Below, piece by piece: positions 5,302-5,834 of a DNA stretch of 5,834 nucleotides. The notes beneath the pieces are model-generated. The model did not search any database. It was not told the origin of the DNA and saw nothing but the letters and a program-made list of their open reading frames with translations. The position numbers and the translations under genes are program-made. The stretch covers positions 1-5,834 of the forward strand of contig JABDJY010000006.1 of NCBI GenBank assembly GCA_013003285.1, in the 5' to 3' direction. Position 1 is the stretch's first letter; each line of letters begins with the position of its first letter. The stretch comes from Alphaproteobacteria bacterium. GTDB taxonomy: Bacteria > Pseudomonadota > Alphaproteobacteria > UBA6615.

Positions 5302-5834
5302 GGTTCCGGGCGCGGTAATATTCGGGTGCGCCGGCCCTGAACTCACCGCTGACGAGACGGCCCTGTTCCGCCGGGTTAACCCGCTGGGCTTTATCCTGTT
5401 TGCCAAGAATTGCGAAACGCCGGAACAGGTCACCCGCTTGGTGGCGGCATTGCGCGATACGGTTGGCCGCGCCGACGCTCCGGTGCTCATCGATCAGGAA
5501 GGCGGATCGGTTCGCCGCCTGCACCCGCCGCAATGGGACGAGGTGCCGCCGGCGGCAGTATTCGGGACCATATACGCGCAAGACCCGACGCGGGCAGGCG
5601 AGGCGGCCAAGCTATCCGGCAGCCTGATCGCGGCGCAACTGGCGCCGCTGGGCATTACGGTCAATTGCGCGCCGGTCCTCGATGTATCCTTTCCCGAGAC
5701 CACCAGAGCCATCGGCGACCGCGCCTTTGCTGCCGACCCCGCTGTGGTCGCAGAACTGGCGGGTATGTTTTGTGAAGGCATGGTGGCCGGTGGGGTATTG
5801 CCTGTGATCAAGCACATACCGGGCCATGGCCGGG
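5285..5834 (+). CDS. nagZ: Beta-N-acetylhexosaminidase NagZ (GH3), 5' part only
   Basis: GH3 beta-N-acetylglucosaminidase that removes GlcNAc from GlcNAc-1,6-anhydroMurNAc muropeptides in the cytosol during peptidoglycan recycling (family knowledge). The 183 visible residues are the N-terminal half of the barrel: VIFGCAGPELT (11-21); NPLGFILFAKNCETPEQV (32-49); the substrate-loop motif LIDQEGG at 68-74; NCAPVLDV (127-134); RAIGDRAF (141-148); and KHIPGHG (176-182), the GH3 Lys-His motif. The mobile loop with the Asp-His pair and the catalytic Asp nucleophile lie beyond the window. In this frame a stop at 5258-5260 is followed by no ATG or GTG before the conserved region, so TTG at 5285 is the only conventional start; it overlaps the SPOR gene by 17 bases and has CAGGA 8 bases upstream. 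Position 75 is Ser where E. coli NagZ has Arg (DQEGGR); R78 aligns with the next conserved Arg. The gene is incomplete only because the window ends. Confidence 0.93.
   Translation, partial: MSHQSEVPGAVIFGCAGPELTADETALFRRVNPLGFILFAKNCETPEQVTRLVAALRDTVGRADAPVLIDQEGGSVRRLHPPQWDEVPPAAVFGTIYAQDPTRAGEAAKLSGSLIAAQLAPLGITVNCAPVLDVSFPETTRAIGDRAFAADPAVVAELAGMFCEGMVAGGVLPVIKHIPGHGR

Noticed and set aside
5410..5775. 121-codon plus-strand frame within nagZ
   Set aside because: It overlaps the clearly conserved NagZ reading frame and shows only Arg/Gly-rich shadow composition.
1..5834. Search for CRISPR repeats, insertion sequences, tRNA genes, phage genes or a novel defence system
   Set aside because: No repeated spacer pattern, transposase, terminal inverted repeats, tRNA-like fold or accessory gene was seen; the window is filled by housekeeping genes in a conserved order.

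Overview
The window looks like an ordinary core-genome segment of a GC-rich alphaproteobacterium, most likely of the Rhodospirillales type. The protein families point there, and so does the gene order: erpA divergent from a dGTPase-like gene, followed by argS, a SPOR-domain protein and nagZ. This order is a familiar conserved neighbourhood in that class; from general knowledge it usually continues with scpA, scpB and tatABC just beyond the right edge. The taxonomic call is an inference from gene content and order, because no rRNA or other marker is present.

Layout. Bases 1-48 lie past the stop of the first gene and hold nothing I can identify. Two genes run leftward: xth (exonuclease III family, 49-831) and upstream of it erpA (A-type Fe-S carrier, 912-1295). 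A clear intrinsic terminator (860-883) lies between them. A 113-base divergent intergenic region (1296-1408) has a good sigma-70-like promoter facing erpA and a weaker candidate facing dgt. Four genes then run rightward with almost no gaps: dgt (1409-2638), argS (2635-4392, 4-base ATGA overlap with dgt), a SPOR-domain membrane protein (4402-5301, own Shine-Dalgarno) and nagZ (from 5285, TTG start overlapping the previous gene by 17 bases, cut by the window end). The tight spacing indicates one operon with translational coupling.

How the genes relate. xth and dgt concern DNA repair and dNTP pool control. erpA delivers Fe-S clusters. argS charges tRNA-Arg. The SPOR protein and NagZ both touch peptidoglycan: SPOR domains bind glycan strands stripped of stem peptides, and NagZ removes GlcNAc from muropeptides during recycling.

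No mobile element, CRISPR array, RNA gene, prophage remnant or undescribed system was found. The points worth a second look are modest: start-site architecture (two possible leaderless starts, one TTG start, one coupled overlap), the terminator placed directly against a possible xth start codon, and small residue-level variations.
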